A stretch of 64,000 nucleotides of DNA from Neobacillus niacini (GCF_023715415.1 NZ_JAMBOB010000007.1:62001-126000); one strand, 5' to 3'. Shown: positions 41,084-50,631, numbered from the stretch's first letter. A program made the numbers and translations. Notes: generated by a model from the sequence alone, not told the origin.

Positions 41084-42949
41084 ATGATGATGGAAAATGC
41101 ATGGATCATACCGCTTTTCCCGCTACTTTCGTTTTTGATTCTTCTTCTATTTGGTAAGCGGCTGAAGGATGCGAGTGCGTATGTGGGGATTCTTCTTACG
41201 TTAGCGTCGCTTGTGTATTCGTTGTTGGTGTTGTTCGAGCGGTTCACGGAACCCACGTTTAAGACTTCAACGGAGTGGCTCAGGATAGGAGATATTTCTT
41301 TAACAGCGGGCTTTGAAGTGAATCAATTGAATGCATTAATGCTTGTAATTGTCTCGCTCGTCAGCTTCCTGGTACATACTTATTCAAAGGGATATATGCA
41401 CGGGGATGAGCGGTTTCCAGTATTCTATGCCTATTTAGGACTATTTACGTTTGCGATGCTTGGCCTAGTCATCTCGCCAAACCTACTGCAAACTTATATT
41501 TTCTGGGAGCTCGTCGGAGTCGGTTCCTTCCTCTTAATTGGATTCTATTTTTACAAAGAAGAAGCGAAGGCTGCGGCAAAAAAAGCGTTCATTATGACCC
41601 GAATTGGAGACGTTGGTCTCTTGATCGGGATGATTTTATTATTCTGGGAAACAAAAAGCTTTGAATACAGTGAGATTTTCGAGGCCGTTGAGGCTGGTGC
41701 TGTATCCACTACGATGATTACTTTAACAGCCATTTTAATCTTCATCGGAGCTGTTGGTAAATCAGGTCAGTTCCCGCTCCACACATGGCTGCCGGATGCG
41801 ATGGAAGGTCCGACACCAGTTTCTGCTTTAATCCACGCAGCGACAATGGTTGCTGCCGGGGTATACTTAGTTGCGGCATTGTTCCCGCTGTTCGCAGCGA
41901 GTGAAACTGCACTATTAACCATTGCGATTATCGGTGCGTTTACGGCGATTTTTGCAGCAAGTATTGGTCTTGTACAAACCGATATTAAACGGGTTCTAGC
42001 TTACTCAACTGTCAGCCAGCTTGGCTACATGATGCTTGCTTTAGGGTCTGCAGGCTATGTTGCTGGTGTATTCCACTTAATGACACATGCTTTCTTTAAG
42101 GCGTTGCTCTTCTTAGCAGCCGGAAGCGTCATTCATGCGGTACACACTCAGAACATCGAGGAGATGGGCGGACTTTGGAAAAAGCTAAAGCTTACTGCAC
42201 CATTATTCTTAATCGGAACACTTGCAATCAGCGGTGTGCCATTGTTTTCAGGGTTCTTCAGTAAGGATGAAATTTTAATTGCAGCCTGGGAAGGCGGACA
42301 TCCAGTTCTGTTCTTACTAGCGCTTGCAGCGGCATTTATGACTGCTTTTTATATGTTCCGTTTGTTCTTCATGGTTTTTACCGGAGAAGCGCGAACACCA
42401 ATGAAAAATGTTCACGAATCACCATCGATGATGACATTTCCAATGATCGTTCTTGGCGTATTAGCGATTATCGCAGGTTATGTTCAAACACCACTTAACC
42501 ACAATCTTGGTGATTGGCTGGTGGACGGCAACGAAGCACTTGGTCATAGTCATATTGAAGGTCCAATTTGGATTATGATTGCAGCAACCGTTGTTTCATT
42601 AGCAGGTATTTACCTTGCTTATATGATTTACTACAAGCGTTCTATTGCACGCAACTGGCTTTCTGGCAGCGGCGATACGCTTCATACCATTCTTACGAAC
42701 AAATATTACATTGACGAATTCTATCAAATGTCAGTGGTTGCCATTACAAAAGGAATCAGCTACTTCTTACGCTTCATCGATGTCTTCTTAGTGGAAGGAA
42801 TCATGAAGGGGGTCGCAGGGATTGTTCAAGGACTTGGAGCAGCAGGGTCAAAGCTGCAAACGGGTCAAACACAAACCTATGTTACCGTAGCATTCGTTGG
42901 CATGGCACTGCTTGCTGTCATCTTTGTATTAACAGGGGGGTACTTATAA
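41084..42949 (+). CDS. nuoL: NADH-quinone oxidoreductase subunit L
   Basis: NuoL is the distal antiporter-like proton-pumping subunit. The ~621-residue protein has the expected ~16 membrane helices, the conserved Glu/Lys of the first half (FWELVGVGSFLLIGFYFYKEEA in parts), GPTPVSALIHAATMVAAGVYL (in parts) and the C-terminal lateral helix region. Several in-frame starts (GTG 41081, ATG 41084, 41087, 41090) follow AAAGGGG; I take 41084. The stop is directly followed by the nuoM ATG. Confidence 0.96.
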   Translation: MMMENAWIIPLFPLLSFLILLLFGKRLKDASAYVGILLTLASLVYSLLVLFERFTEPTFKTSTEWLRIGDISLTAGFEVNQLNALMLVIVSLVSFLVHTYSKGYMHGDERFPVFYAYLGLFTFAMLGLVISPNLLQTYIFWELVGVGSFLLIGFYFYKEEAKAAAKKAFIMTRIGDVGLLIGMILLFWETKSFEYSEIFEAVEAGAVSTTMITLTAILIFIGAVGKSGQFPLHTWLPDAMEGPTPVSALIHAATMVAAGVYLVAALFPLFAASETALLTIAIIGAFTAIFAASIGLVQTDIKRVLAYSTVSQLGYMMLALGSAGYVAGVFHLMTHAFFKALLFLAAGSVIHAVHTQNIEEMGGLWKKLKLTAPLFLIGTLAISGVPLFSGFFSKDEILIAAWEGGHPVLFLLALAAAFMTAFYMFRLFFMVFTGEARTPMKNVHESPSMMTFPMIVLGVLAIIAGYVQTPLNHNLGDWLVDGNEALGHSHIEGPIWIMIAATVVSLAGIYLAYMIYYKRSIARNWLSGSGDTLHTILTNKYYIDEFYQMSVVAITKGISYFLRFIDVFLVEGIMKGVAGIVQGLGAAGSKLQTGQTQTYVTVAFVGMALLAVIFVLTGGYL

Positions 42950-44458
42950 ATGGATCTTTCTTTCGTTCTATCACTATTAGTATTCTCCCCGTTACTCGGT
43001 ATTATTGTTTTGGCCTTCATGCCTAAAACAGAAGAAAAAACCATAAAAATCGTCGGCTTTCTTGCGACACTGCCAGCACTGGTTATTGCAATCGGCCTGT
43101 ATCTTCATTACCTAGCTGGGAAAGCGTTGAGCGACTTTAGCGTTGCAAAGGATTGGATCACGTTTGGAGGTCTGCAGGGTGCTGAAGCAGGATTCTGGAA
43201 AGTGAACTATGAACTCGGTGTCAGCGGCTTTTCGATGCTGTTAGTACTCCTAACGGCTGTAGTCGCAACACTCGCAGCGATTGCCTCCATTTATATTAAA
43301 AAAGAATGGAAAGGCTACTTCATGCTGTTCCTGCTGTTAGAAATCGGAATGCTTGGTGTATTTACCGCTGAAAACTTAGTTCTCTTTTTCTTATTCTTTG
43401 AGATTACGTTAATTCCAACCTTCTTCTTAATCGGAAAATGGGGTTATTTTGAAAAAGAAAAAGCAGCCTACAGCTTCTTGATCTATAACGGGTTAGGCTC
43501 AGCTGTCCTGTTAATCGTGATCATGATTCTGTTTGCAAAAACAGGAACCACCAATATTGAAATGTTAACGCAAATGATGAACGACCCGAATGTTCCATTA
43601 TCGGGCGATTTAAAACTAGGATTATTGATTGCCCTGCTTATCGCTTTTGGCGTTAAGTTGCCAATCTTCCCATTACACAGCTGGATGCTTCGCGTTCACG
43701 TGCAGGCACCGCCATCGATCGTTATGATTCACTCTGGTATTCTATTGAAAATCGGGGCGTACGGTTTAATCCGTTTTGGAATGGGAATTTTTCCAGAGCA
43801 GTTTGAAACGTTAGCAGTATTGCTAGCCATTCTTGGTGTGATCAACCTTCTCTACGGAGCTTTCCTAGCATTCATTCAAACAGACTTCAAAATGGTTTTG
43901 GCGTACTCGTCGATTTCTCACATGGGAATCGTGTTAATCGGGTTAGCGGCAATGAATGAGGCAGGCGTGCAAGGGGCTATTTTCCAAGTGGTATCACATG
44001 GTTTAATCTCTGCACTATTGTTCTTCTTAGTCGGTGCTTTCTATGAGCGCACAGATACATCATTGATGGAAAACCTTGGCGGAATGGCAAAAGGAATGCC
44101 GATTGCTTCAGGATTCCTGCTCGCTGGCGCTTTAGCGTCACTTGGCTTGCCAGGTATGTCTGGATTCGTCAGTGAATTTATGGCGTTCTTAGGGCTATTT
44201 GAAGAAATGCCATGGATCGCAGCCGTCGGTTGCATTGGTATCATCATGACCGCTGTATATTTATTACGTGCCGTACTCGGCATTACGTACGGACAATCAC
44301 ACCGTGACTTTACAGGAGTCCTTGATTTGAAGGGCGTTGAATTCGTTCCGGTTGTCGTGCTAATGGCTTTAATTATCTTAATCGGAGTAATACCAAGCGT
44401 TCTAAGCTCACCGCTTCAAGCCACACTTGAAACGATTATGCTAGGGTTAGGAGGGTGA
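42950..44458 (+). CDS. nuoM: NADH-quinone oxidoreductase subunit M
   Basis: NuoM is an antiporter-like proton pump subunit. The 502-residue protein has about 14 predicted helices, with the conserved Glu in FFLFFEITLIPTFFLIGKWG, the Lys in FGVKLPIFPLHSWMLRVHVQAP (in parts) and MVLAYSSISHMGIVLIGL. It begins immediately after the nuoL stop and ends 6 bases before nuoN. The order L-M-N is the standard one. Confidence 0.96.
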   Translation: MDLSFVLSLLVFSPLLGIIVLAFMPKTEEKTIKIVGFLATLPALVIAIGLYLHYLAGKALSDFSVAKDWITFGGLQGAEAGFWKVNYELGVSGFSMLLVLLTAVVATLAAIASIYIKKEWKGYFMLFLLLEIGMLGVFTAENLVLFFLFFEITLIPTFFLIGKWGYFEKEKAAYSFLIYNGLGSAVLLIVIMILFAKTGTTNIEMLTQMMNDPNVPLSGDLKLGLLIALLIAFGVKLPIFPLHSWMLRVHVQAPPSIVMIHSGILLKIGAYGLIRFGMGIFPEQFETLAVLLAILGVINLLYGAFLAFIQTDFKMVLAYSSISHMGIVLIGLAAMNEAGVQGAIFQVVSHGLISALLFFLVGAFYERTDTSLMENLGGMAKGMPIASGFLLAGALASLGLPGMSGFVSEFMAFLGLFEEMPWIAAVGCIGIIMTAVYLLRAVLGITYGQSHRDFTGVLDLKGVEFVPVVVLMALIILIGVIPSVLSSPLQATLETIMLGLGG

Positions 44459-44464
44459 TGAAGG

Positions 44465-45982
44465 ATGAGTCTTGAAGATTTAACATCATTTAATTGGGGC
44501 ATCATGACACCAGAGTTCATCATCGTTGGTGTTGCAGCGCTTATCACAGTACTAGATTTATTTATGCCAAAAAAACAAGACCGTCGAATCCTAGGCTGGA
44601 TCGGGATTGCTGCGATTTTCGCCGCAATGGTTTCCCTTGCCGGATTATTAGGGGCAGCGCCTGAATCTATTTTAGACGATACCTTCCGTCTTGATTCTTT
44701 TGGTAAAGCATTCAAATTCCTTCTTCTTGCTGGAGGAGCGCTTGTATTATTTTTAGCTGTCTCTTACAAGGCTGACGAGGGATTGGAAGAATACCGCGGT
44801 GAATTTTATTATTTATTCCTAACCGGATTACTCGGCGGAATGATTATGACTTCAAGCGGTGACTTAATCACCTTATTTATCGGTCTCGAGTTGTTATCCA
44901 TTTCTTCTTATATTTTAGCGGGTATCCGCAAAAACAACTTACAGTCAAATGAATCGGCGATGAAATACGTCATCAACGGTTCGATTGCCACAGCGATTAC
45001 ACTGTTCGGTATGAGCTATGTATACGGCTTAACAGGCTCAACGAACCTGTTATCCATCGCACGGACACTGCAGGCCTTAGCGGACGCACAGCATGCTTAT
45101 CTGCTCGGACTAGCGTTCTTAATGATCTTCGTTGGATTAGCCTTTAAACTGGCTGCTGCTCCATTCCATATGTGGGCACCAGACGTATACCAAGGCGCAC
45201 CAACACCAGTTACCGCATTCTTGAGCGTTGTATCGAAAACAGCCGGCTTTGTCATTGTGGCACGAATTATGATTTCAATTTTTGGAGTAGCGGCTTCAGA
45301 AGGACCAGGTTCCATGCCTATCCTTTATAATATGCAGGACTACATCGCTGTTATTGCTGGAGCTACAATGATCATCGGTAACGTTGTCGCATTGAAGCAA
45401 AGCAATATTAAAAGAATGTTTGCGTACTCAAGTATCGCCCACGCTGGTTACATCCTAGTGGCGTTCACGTCTTTAAGCTCAAACTTCTTTTACACAGTTT
45501 GGTTCTATTTATTAGCTTACCTATTCATGAACCTTGGTGCCTTAGCTGTGATTCAAATAGTGGAGGCAAAAACCGGTTCAACGAAGATTGCTGACTTTGC
45601 TGGCTTGTATCGCCGTTCACCGGTGTTAGCAGTGGCAATGGGGATCTTGTTGGTCGCATTAGCCGGCTTCCCAGGAACCGCAGGCTTCATCGGAAAGTTG
45701 AACATCTTTATTGGTGCCTTCATGGTGCAAGAACCGCATTATGTATTAGCATCCGTGATGATTGCGACAACAGTAGTTTCCTATTTCTACTACTTCGGAA
45801 TCATGACACAAATGTTCTTCCGCCCAGCAGCGGACGACAGCAAGTTTACAAAAATTCCAGTTGGAATTGTGGTTGTCTTAATCGTCACCGTCGCAGCATC
45901 TTTACTGTTTGGAATATTCCCAGACATCGCTATCGACTTCGTAAACGAAAACTTCAACCATTTCTCAGACTTCTTGCAATAG
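44465..45982 (+). CDS. nuoN: NADH-quinone oxidoreductase subunit N
   Basis: NuoN is the third antiporter-like subunit. The 505-residue protein has about 14 helices, FIGLELLSISSYILAGIRKN with the conserved Glu, the Lys in FKLAAAPFHMWAPDVYQGAP and SNIKRMFAYSSIAHAGYILVAF (in parts). It overlaps neither neighbour and ends the operon, which closes with a terminator. No nuoE, nuoF or nuoG is present in this operon. Confidence 0.96.
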   Translation: MSLEDLTSFNWGIMTPEFIIVGVAALITVLDLFMPKKQDRRILGWIGIAAIFAAMVSLAGLLGAAPESILDDTFRLDSFGKAFKFLLLAGGALVLFLAVSYKADEGLEEYRGEFYYLFLTGLLGGMIMTSSGDLITLFIGLELLSISSYILAGIRKNNLQSNESAMKYVINGSIATAITLFGMSYVYGLTGSTNLLSIARTLQALADAQHAYLLGLAFLMIFVGLAFKLAAAPFHMWAPDVYQGAPTPVTAFLSVVSKTAGFVIVARIMISIFGVAASEGPGSMPILYNMQDYIAVIAGATMIIGNVVALKQSNIKRMFAYSSIAHAGYILVAFTSLSSNFFYTVWFYLLAYLFMNLGALAVIQIVEAKTGSTKIADFAGLYRRSPVLAVAMGILLVALAGFPGTAGFIGKLNIFIGAFMVQEPHYVLASVMIATTVVSYFYYFGIMTQMFFRPAADDSKFTKIPVGIVVVLIVTVAASLLFGIFPDIAIDFVNENFNHFSDFLQ

Positions 45983-46042
45983 ATCGGCAACTTTGGGGGA
46001 AGAACCCGATCTAGGTCGAATAAAGGGGTACCATATAAAGCA

Positions 46043-46076
46043 AAAGAAGAGGCATCGGGGCCTCTTCTTTTTTCTA
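46043..46076 (+). terminator. Terminator of the nuo operon
   Basis: AAGAAGAGGC pairs with GCCTCTTCTT, followed by TTTT. Confidence 0.88.
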
Positions 46077-46118
46077 TATACAGATATCCTTGCATAAAGA
46101 TGTTTTTTTGCATAAATG

Positions 46119-46131
46119 GTGACAGGCACCG
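46119..46131. repeat. Single GGTGACAGGCACC motif
   Basis: This is an exact copy of the 13-mer that ends the palindrome at 40959-41062. It sits directly next to the stop of the minus-strand stress gene and has no partner arm nearby. It may be a remnant. Confidence 0.6.
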
Positions 46132-46680
46132 CTATTTATTCTTCATTTCATCGCCAAGCTTTTTCACTTCATCCCAATCCTGTGCCATCGAGCTATTGTT
46201 CGCTGCCGCTAATGAATTCCTATCATCCATATGATGACTCATTCTATTCTTGGTTAAAACTAATATTTTTCCTTCTTTAACAGAGTTCCCGTAGTATTCG
46301 GCTTCATCATCAGGAATTCCCATTCCTATGAGTGCTCCCGTTAAGCCGCCTACACCAGCACCCGCTATGGTTCCAATGATACTTGAGGCAATGGGACCAG
46401 CTGCGATGATGGGGCCAGCTCCCGGGATTGCCAGAGCACCTACTCCTACTAATAAACCTGTTATCCCGCCGAAAGTTCCACCTGTTAACGCACCCGTCGC
46501 AGCCTTTTCCTCCACTACCGTACCAGTTTCGTCCGCAATATGATTCACATCTTTGAGGTCTTTACCAATGACACAGATATCCTGCTTGTCGTATCCTTGT
46601 TTAACAAGCGCCTCAATCGCAACAATCGCTTCTTGTTCTGTTTCATAAACACCTACAACATTCTTTTCAACCTTGTCCAT
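46132..46680 (-). CDS. YflT-like general stress protein with glycine-rich hydrophobic core
   Basis: The first ~75 residues form a YflT (heat-induced stress protein)-type domain: VVGVYETEQEAIVAIEALVKQGYDKQDICVIGKDL (in parts). A glycine-zipper region of ~65 residues (ATGALTGGTFGGITGLLVGVG in parts, GTIAGAGVGGLTGALIGMG) could insert into or associate with membranes. A hydrophilic tail completes 182 residues. The SD AGGAGG is 8 bases from the ATG at 46680. It is the last of three minus-strand genes whose first member has a sigma-B promoter, so stress induction is likely. Confidence 0.82.
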   Translation of the reverse strand: MDKVEKNVVGVYETEQEAIVAIEALVKQGYDKQDICVIGKDLKDVNHIADETGTVVEEKAATGALTGGTFGGITGLLVGVGALAIPGAGPIIAAGPIASSIIGTIAGAGVGGLTGALIGMGIPDDEAEYYGNSVKEGKILVLTKNRMSHHMDDRNSLAAANNSSMAQDWDEVKKLGDEMKNK

Positions 46681-46754
46681 TTTCAATTCCTCCTCTTTTT
46701 TTCAGTTCGAAAGTTTCATAGTTTGATAGATAGTAAAGTAGTTTTATCCAATGA

Positions 46755-46925
46755 TTATCTTGATAATTTATCCTTTACTTTCCCAACACCTTCTTGTAAT
46801 TTACCTTTAGCTTGATCAACTTTCCCTTCGGTTTCCGTTGAACGATCATCCGTCAGTTTACCCCATTGCTCCTTTGCCTTTCCTTTCACGGTATCAACAT
46901 ATCCATTCATTTTATCTTTGTTCAT
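46755..46925 (-). CDS. CsbD-family general stress protein
   Basis: This 56-residue gene starts with an ATG at 46925 and an SD GGGAGC. The protein reads MNKDKMNGYVDTVKGKAKEQ and continues with WGKLTDD and a second KGKLQEGVGKVKDK repeat, the standard CsbD layout of two helical KGK repeats. CsbD is a sigma-B-controlled protein of unknown function in B. subtilis. It lies between the YflT-like gene and a small lipoprotein gene on the same strand. Confidence 0.88.
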   Translation of the reverse strand: MNKDKMNGYVDTVKGKAKEQWGKLTDDRSTETEGKVDQAKGKLQEGVGKVKDKLSR

Positions 46926-46984
46926 TTCGTTTCAGCTCCCTTGTTTTTATTATTTTACTGGGCGTAGTTCTTCTCAGCCATGAG

Positions 46985-47233
46985 TTACTGGTTAACACCA
47001 TCACTAACGCCATTATCCTCAACTTTTTTCTCTAAGTTTTGTTGTGCTTGATTTAATTCTGTTTTTACATTATTAACGGTATCTTCGGCTTTTTGCTTTG
47101 TATCATTATCTACCGCATCCTTCTGCTGTCCATCACTGACTCCATTATCTTGGTCGACCCCATCGCCGCAACCAGTTAAACCTGCAAGAGTAAGAGAAAC
47201 AGCCATTCCACCAACTAGTAAACTCTTCTTCAT
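46985..47233 (-). CDS. Small lipoprotein with CGDGVDQDNGVSDG motif (paralogue A)
   Basis: The 82-residue lipoprotein has a signal peptide and lipobox LTGC near residue 22. The mature part starts CGDGVDQDNGVSDGQQKD, goes through an amphipathic Lys/Gln/Glu helix and repeats the motif as EDNGVSDGVNQ at the C-terminus. The SD is GGAGGTG. A sigma-B promoter lies upstream on the minus strand. The divergently transcribed gene at 47478 encodes a protein with the same CGDGVDQDNGVSDG core. The function is unknown; a cell-surface stress role is inferred from the promoter. Confidence 0.8.
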   Translation of the reverse strand: MKKSLLVGGMAVSLTLAGLTGCGDGVDQDNGVSDGQQKDAVDNDTKQKAEDTVNNVKTELNQAQQNLEKKVEDNGVSDGVNQ

Positions 47234-47290
47234 GATTTACACCTCCAAGAATTTTTGGAACTTTGTAGTGTTTTGTTCTGCCCTTTTTAT

Positions 47291-47315
47291 ATTCCCGTTA
47301 AAAAAGATCTGAAAC
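47291..47315 (-). promoter_or_regulatory. Sigma-B promoter of the minus-strand stress operon
   Basis: On the minus strand GTTTCA (47315-47310) and GGGAAT (47296-47291) are separated by 13 bases. Confidence 0.7.
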
Positions 47316-47417
47316 TTTTTTTAGTAGAAAAGGGCTGGAAAACCTTTTTCTTCCTATTAATAGTTTTTTGAAAAAAATTAGGTTTGCTAGTAGGTTGATA
47401 GAAAAACAACATTTTTT

Positions 47418-47443
47418 GTTTAGGTTACTTACGAAAAGGGTAA
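47418..47443 (+). promoter_or_regulatory. Sigma-B promoter of small lipoprotein B and channel gene
   Basis: GTTTAG (47418-47423) and GGGTAA (47438-47443) are separated by 14 bases, close to the consensus GTTTAA-N13/14-GGGTAT. Confidence 0.8.
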
Positions 47444-47477
47444 AAGCATACTAGACAAATTAAAGGAGGAAATAACA

Positions 47478-47639
47478 ATGGATAGAACCTGGAAAAAGAA
47501 ATTATTCATGACAGGTCTGGTTTTTACATTAACATTTGGTGCTCTGACTGGCTGTGGAGATGGAGTGGACCAGGATAATGGAGTCAGTGACGGAGAACAA
47601 AAGGATGAGCTAGATAATAAAAATCCAGAAACAAACTAG
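47478..47639 (+). CDS. Small lipoprotein with CGDGVDQDNGVSDG motif (paralogue B)
   Basis: The 53-residue lipoprotein starts at the ATG at 47478 with an AAAGGAGG SD. Signal peptide MDRTWKKKLFMTGLVFTLTF leads to the lipobox LTGC. The mature peptide begins CGDGVDQDNGVSDGEQKD and is only ~25 residues long. It shares this core with the divergent gene at 46985-47233, so the two arose by duplication. A sigma-B promoter lies 35 bases upstream. The next gene, a channel-like membrane protein, starts 39 bases after the stop and is probably cotranscribed. Confidence 0.78.
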   Translation: MDRTWKKKLFMTGLVFTLTFGALTGCGDGVDQDNGVSDGEQKDELDNKNPETN

Positions 47640-47678
47640 GATCTAATCTATTAAAAAGTAGAAAAGGAGATTGGTAGA

Positions 47679-49184
47679 ATGAATGTAAACGAAATGATGA
47701 CAGGATGGACCTCGTACTTTTATCAGCTTCCCAACCTATTATTTGCCCTTTTAGTCTTATTGGTGGGCTGGTTGATTGCCAAAAGCATTGGAAAAAGTGT
47801 GGAGGCCCTTTTAAAGAGAACAAAATTTGATGATAAGCTGTTTGCAAACGTTGGACATAAGAAATATTCTTCTGAAATCATTATTGGAAAAATTGTTTAT
47901 TATATCCTATTGGTAGTCGTGTGGATTATCTTTTTCAATATGCTTAACTTAAGCTTTATTGCGACGCCGCTTGTAGAAATGCTGACAATGATTACAGCAG
48001 CGATTCCAAACTTTTTAAAAGCTGCCCTTATTTTACTTTTTGCTTGGGGTGTTGCCTCGCTGCTGCGTATGCTCTTTAAAAAGGGAGCGGCTCTGGTTCA
48101 TTTAGAACGCCACTTAGTAAAATGGAAGATTGCGATAAGCCAAAGTGAAGCGGTAAACAAGGTGAACGGTATCGCAACGGCACTCTTCTATTTTGTAATT
48201 TTACTATTCCTGCCTGGAGTATTAGGAGCCCTGCAGATTGAAGGGGTTTCAGAACCATTTGCAGATACGCTTTCAACCTTGCTGGCATTTATACCTAAGT
48301 TATTTGCAGCGGCCCTTATTGTGTTTGTCGGCTGGCTGATTGCAAAAATAGTCCGAGATATTCTAACAAACTTCTTACACAGTATTGGTACGGAAAAGCT
48401 TGGTCAACGTATAGGTATTGTAAAAACGACGGATAGTACAAGTCTTTCAAGTATAATCGGAAATATCGCGTTTATTTTCATCTTAATTCCTACCATCATT
48501 ACAGCCTTAGAAAAACTAGAACTAAAGGGCATTTCGGATCCAGCAATTGCGATGCTCCAGGATGTCGTATCGGTTATTCCGAACATTGCGGTGGCCGTAA
48601 TTCTAATTTTAGTTGGGATATGGCTTGGAAAATGGGTGGAGAAAATCGTTACACAAATGCTATGGCGTTTAAAGGTTGATAATATCTTCATCCACATGGG
48701 TCTCGGTTCACTTAAAACAGAGCAAACCACCTACACACTTTCTCAAATCATTGGATTGCTAGCAAAGATTGTCGTTATTTTATTATTTACGGTGGAAGCC
48801 TTACAAATTATCCAATTAGAGTTCCTTGTCGTTCTTGGAACAGGTGTGATTTCGTATTTACCAATGTTGTTTGCCGCCCTTATTATCTTAGGGATTGGTT
48901 TATATCTTGGTAACTTCGTACAGCGCATTTTACAAAATATCCTTAAGAACAGCTATTCCGGAACGCTCGCCGCTGTTGCGAAATATGCCATTTTCACGAT
49001 AACCATCTTTATGGCATTAGATCAACTAGGTGTGGCGCACTCCATCGTTAATGCTGCATTTATTCTCCTCTTAGGTGGATTAGCGTTAGCTTTTGGACTT
49101 GCATTCGGTCTCGGAGGAAAAGACTTTGCTTCCAAGTATCTGCGTAAGCTAGACCATAAAATCGATAATAAAATAATAGAATAA
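47679..49184 (+). CDS. Mechanosensitive-channel-like membrane protein with repeated TM_helix motifs
   Basis: The 501-residue membrane protein contains five related helix motifs: LPNLLFALLVLLVGWLIAK (residue 17 on), IPNFLKAALILLFAWGVASL (about 107), IPKLFAAALIVFVGWLIAK (about 207), IPNIAVAVILILVGIWLGKW (about 304) and LPMLFAALIILGIGLYLGN (about 400). The last is followed by a glycine-rich LALAFGLAFGLGGKDFA segment resembling the MscS pore end. This is the layout of the CmpX-like/TM_helix family. It follows a sigma-B promoter and small lipoprotein B. Osmotic-stress relief is a reasonable inference, not shown. Confidence 0.8.
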   Translation: MNVNEMMTGWTSYFYQLPNLLFALLVLLVGWLIAKSIGKSVEALLKRTKFDDKLFANVGHKKYSSEIIIGKIVYYILLVVVWIIFFNMLNLSFIATPLVEMLTMITAAIPNFLKAALILLFAWGVASLLRMLFKKGAALVHLERHLVKWKIAISQSEAVNKVNGIATALFYFVILLFLPGVLGALQIEGVSEPFADTLSTLLAFIPKLFAAALIVFVGWLIAKIVRDILTNFLHSIGTEKLGQRIGIVKTTDSTSLSSIIGNIAFIFILIPTIITALEKLELKGISDPAIAMLQDVVSVIPNIAVAVILILVGIWLGKWVEKIVTQMLWRLKVDNIFIHMGLGSLKTEQTTYTLSQIIGLLAKIVVILLFTVEALQIIQLEFLVVLGTGVISYLPMLFAALIILGIGLYLGNFVQRILQNILKNSYSGTLAAVAKYAIFTITIFMALDQLGVAHSIVNAAFILLLGGLALAFGLAFGLGGKDFASKYLRKLDHKIDNKIIE

Positions 49185-49210
49185 GAGATTCGTTTAGGCT
49201 AAACGAAACG

Positions 49211-49254
49211 ATAACAATCCGGATTTAGGTGATTTCGGATTGTTATTTTTATAA
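49211..49254 (+). terminator. Terminator after the channel-like gene
   Basis: AACAATCCG (49213-49221) pairs with CGGATTGTT, followed by ATTTTTAT. Confidence 0.8.
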
Positions 49255-49273
49255 GAGGGAGGAAGACCGCTCA

Positions 49274-50575
49274 ATGCTTATTTTAAATCTACTATTAATT
49301 GCCCTTTTAATCGCACTAACGGGTTTTTTTGTAGCGATAGAATTTGCGATTGTGAAAGTGCGTCCATCTAGAATCGATCAATTGATTGCAGAAGGGAAAA
49401 AGGGTGCGGTTTCAGCTAGAAAGGTGGTAAACCACTTAGATGAATACTTATCTGCCTGTCAACTGGGGATAACAGTTACGGCGCTCGGACTCGGGTGGTT
49501 AGGAGAACCCACAGTGGAAAAACTAATCCATCCCTTGTTTTCGGCATTAAATCTGAATGAATCGATTTCACATATTTTATCTTTTATCATTGCCTTTGCC
49601 TCCGTTACGTTTCTGCATGTTGTAGTCGGGGAGTTAGCTCCCAAAACACTTGCCATTCATAAAGCTGAGAAGGTAGCACTTCTGTTAGCCGCTCCCATCA
49701 TAGGGTTTACCAAAGTGATGCGGCCATTTATTTGGGCACTAAATGGTTCTGCCGGGCTGCTGGTGGGAATCTTTGGCTTAAAGCCGGAATCTGAAAAAGA
49801 ATTGGCTCATTCGGAAGAAGAGCTTCGGTTGCTATTGTCAGATAGCTATAAGAAGGGTGAAATCAATCAAAGTGAACTAACCTATGTAAACAATATTTTT
49901 GAATTTGATGAGCGGATTGCAAAAGAAATAATGGTCCCGCGGACGGAGATGAGCACGTTTTCGATTAACGACACCATTCATGAGGTGATGGAAAGAGTAA
50001 GGACAGAAAATTATTCGCGTTATCCGATTATTGATGGTGATAAAGACAACATCGTCGGTCTCCTAAACGTTAAAGTGTTCCTAACGTCAAAAGTAATTGG
50101 TATAAATCATCATGAAGAAATAAGTCTAAGCTCCTTCATAAAGCCAGTAATGAAAGTAATTGAAACCATTCCGATTCATGATTTATTGGTGAGAATGCAG
50201 AAGGAACGCAGTCAAATGGCCATCCTCGTCGATGAATACGGTGGGACATCAGGGTTAGTGACTGTTGAGGATATCATTGAGGAAATTGTTGGCGAGGTAA
50301 GGGATGAATTTGATACAGACGAAGTCGCAAAGATTCAAGAGGTGAAGGAAAATCATTATTTAGTGGATGGAAAAGTCTTAATTGAGGATGTTAACAGTTT
50401 ACTCGGCATAAACATAACCGGTGAAAGAATCGATACAATCGGTGGCTGGTTTCTTACACAAAACTTTGATGTTGCGATTGGGACAGAGGCTAAATTCGAT
50501 GGATACCTGTTCAAAGTCCGTGAGGCTGTTGGTTACCATATTTTGTATTTAGATGTGAAAAAAATTGTTAGCTAA
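49274..50575 (+). CDS. CNNM/CorC (HlyC/CorC) family transporter-like protein with CBS domains
   Basis: The 433-residue protein has an N-terminal DUF21/CNNM membrane domain of about four helices ([23 protein letters not shown]-type loop, [12 protein letters not shown]). A CBS pair follows ([13 protein letters not shown] at about 205 and [20 protein letters not shown] at about 302-321), then a C-terminal CorC_HlyC domain. Family members act in Mg2+/Co2+ efflux or Mg2+ handling. The ATG at 49274 is chosen because GGGAGG ends 11 bases upstream. It is flanked by terminators on both sides. Confidence 0.88.
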   Translation: MLILNLLLIALLIALTGFFVAIEFAIVKVRPSRIDQLIAEGKKGAVSARKVVNHLDEYLSACQLGITVTALGLGWLGEPTVEKLIHPLFSALNLNESISHILSFIIAFASVTFLHVVVGELAPKTLAIHKAEKVALLLAAPIIGFTKVMRPFIWALNGSAGLLVGIFGLKPESEKELAHSEEELRLLLSDSYKKGEINQSELTYVNNIFEFDERIAKEIMVPRTEMSTFSINDTIHEVMERVRTENYSRYPIIDGDKDNIVGLLNVKVFLTSKVIGINHHEEISLSSFIKPVMKVIETIPIHDLLVRMQKERSQMAILVDEYGGTSGLVTVEDIIEEIVGEVRDEFDTDEVAKIQEVKENHYLVDGKVLIEDVNSLLGINITGERIDTIGGWFLTQNFDVAIGTEAKFDGYLFKVREAVGYHILYLDVKKIVS

Positions 50576-50594
50576 GCAAATGGAAAAACAAACA

Positions 50595-50631
50595 AAGGCA
50601 CACGTCATTTAATATAACGTGTGCCTTTTTA
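50595..50631 (+). terminator. Terminator after the CNNM-family gene
   Basis: AGGCACACGT pairs with ACGTGTGCCT, followed by TTTTAT. Confidence 0.88.
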
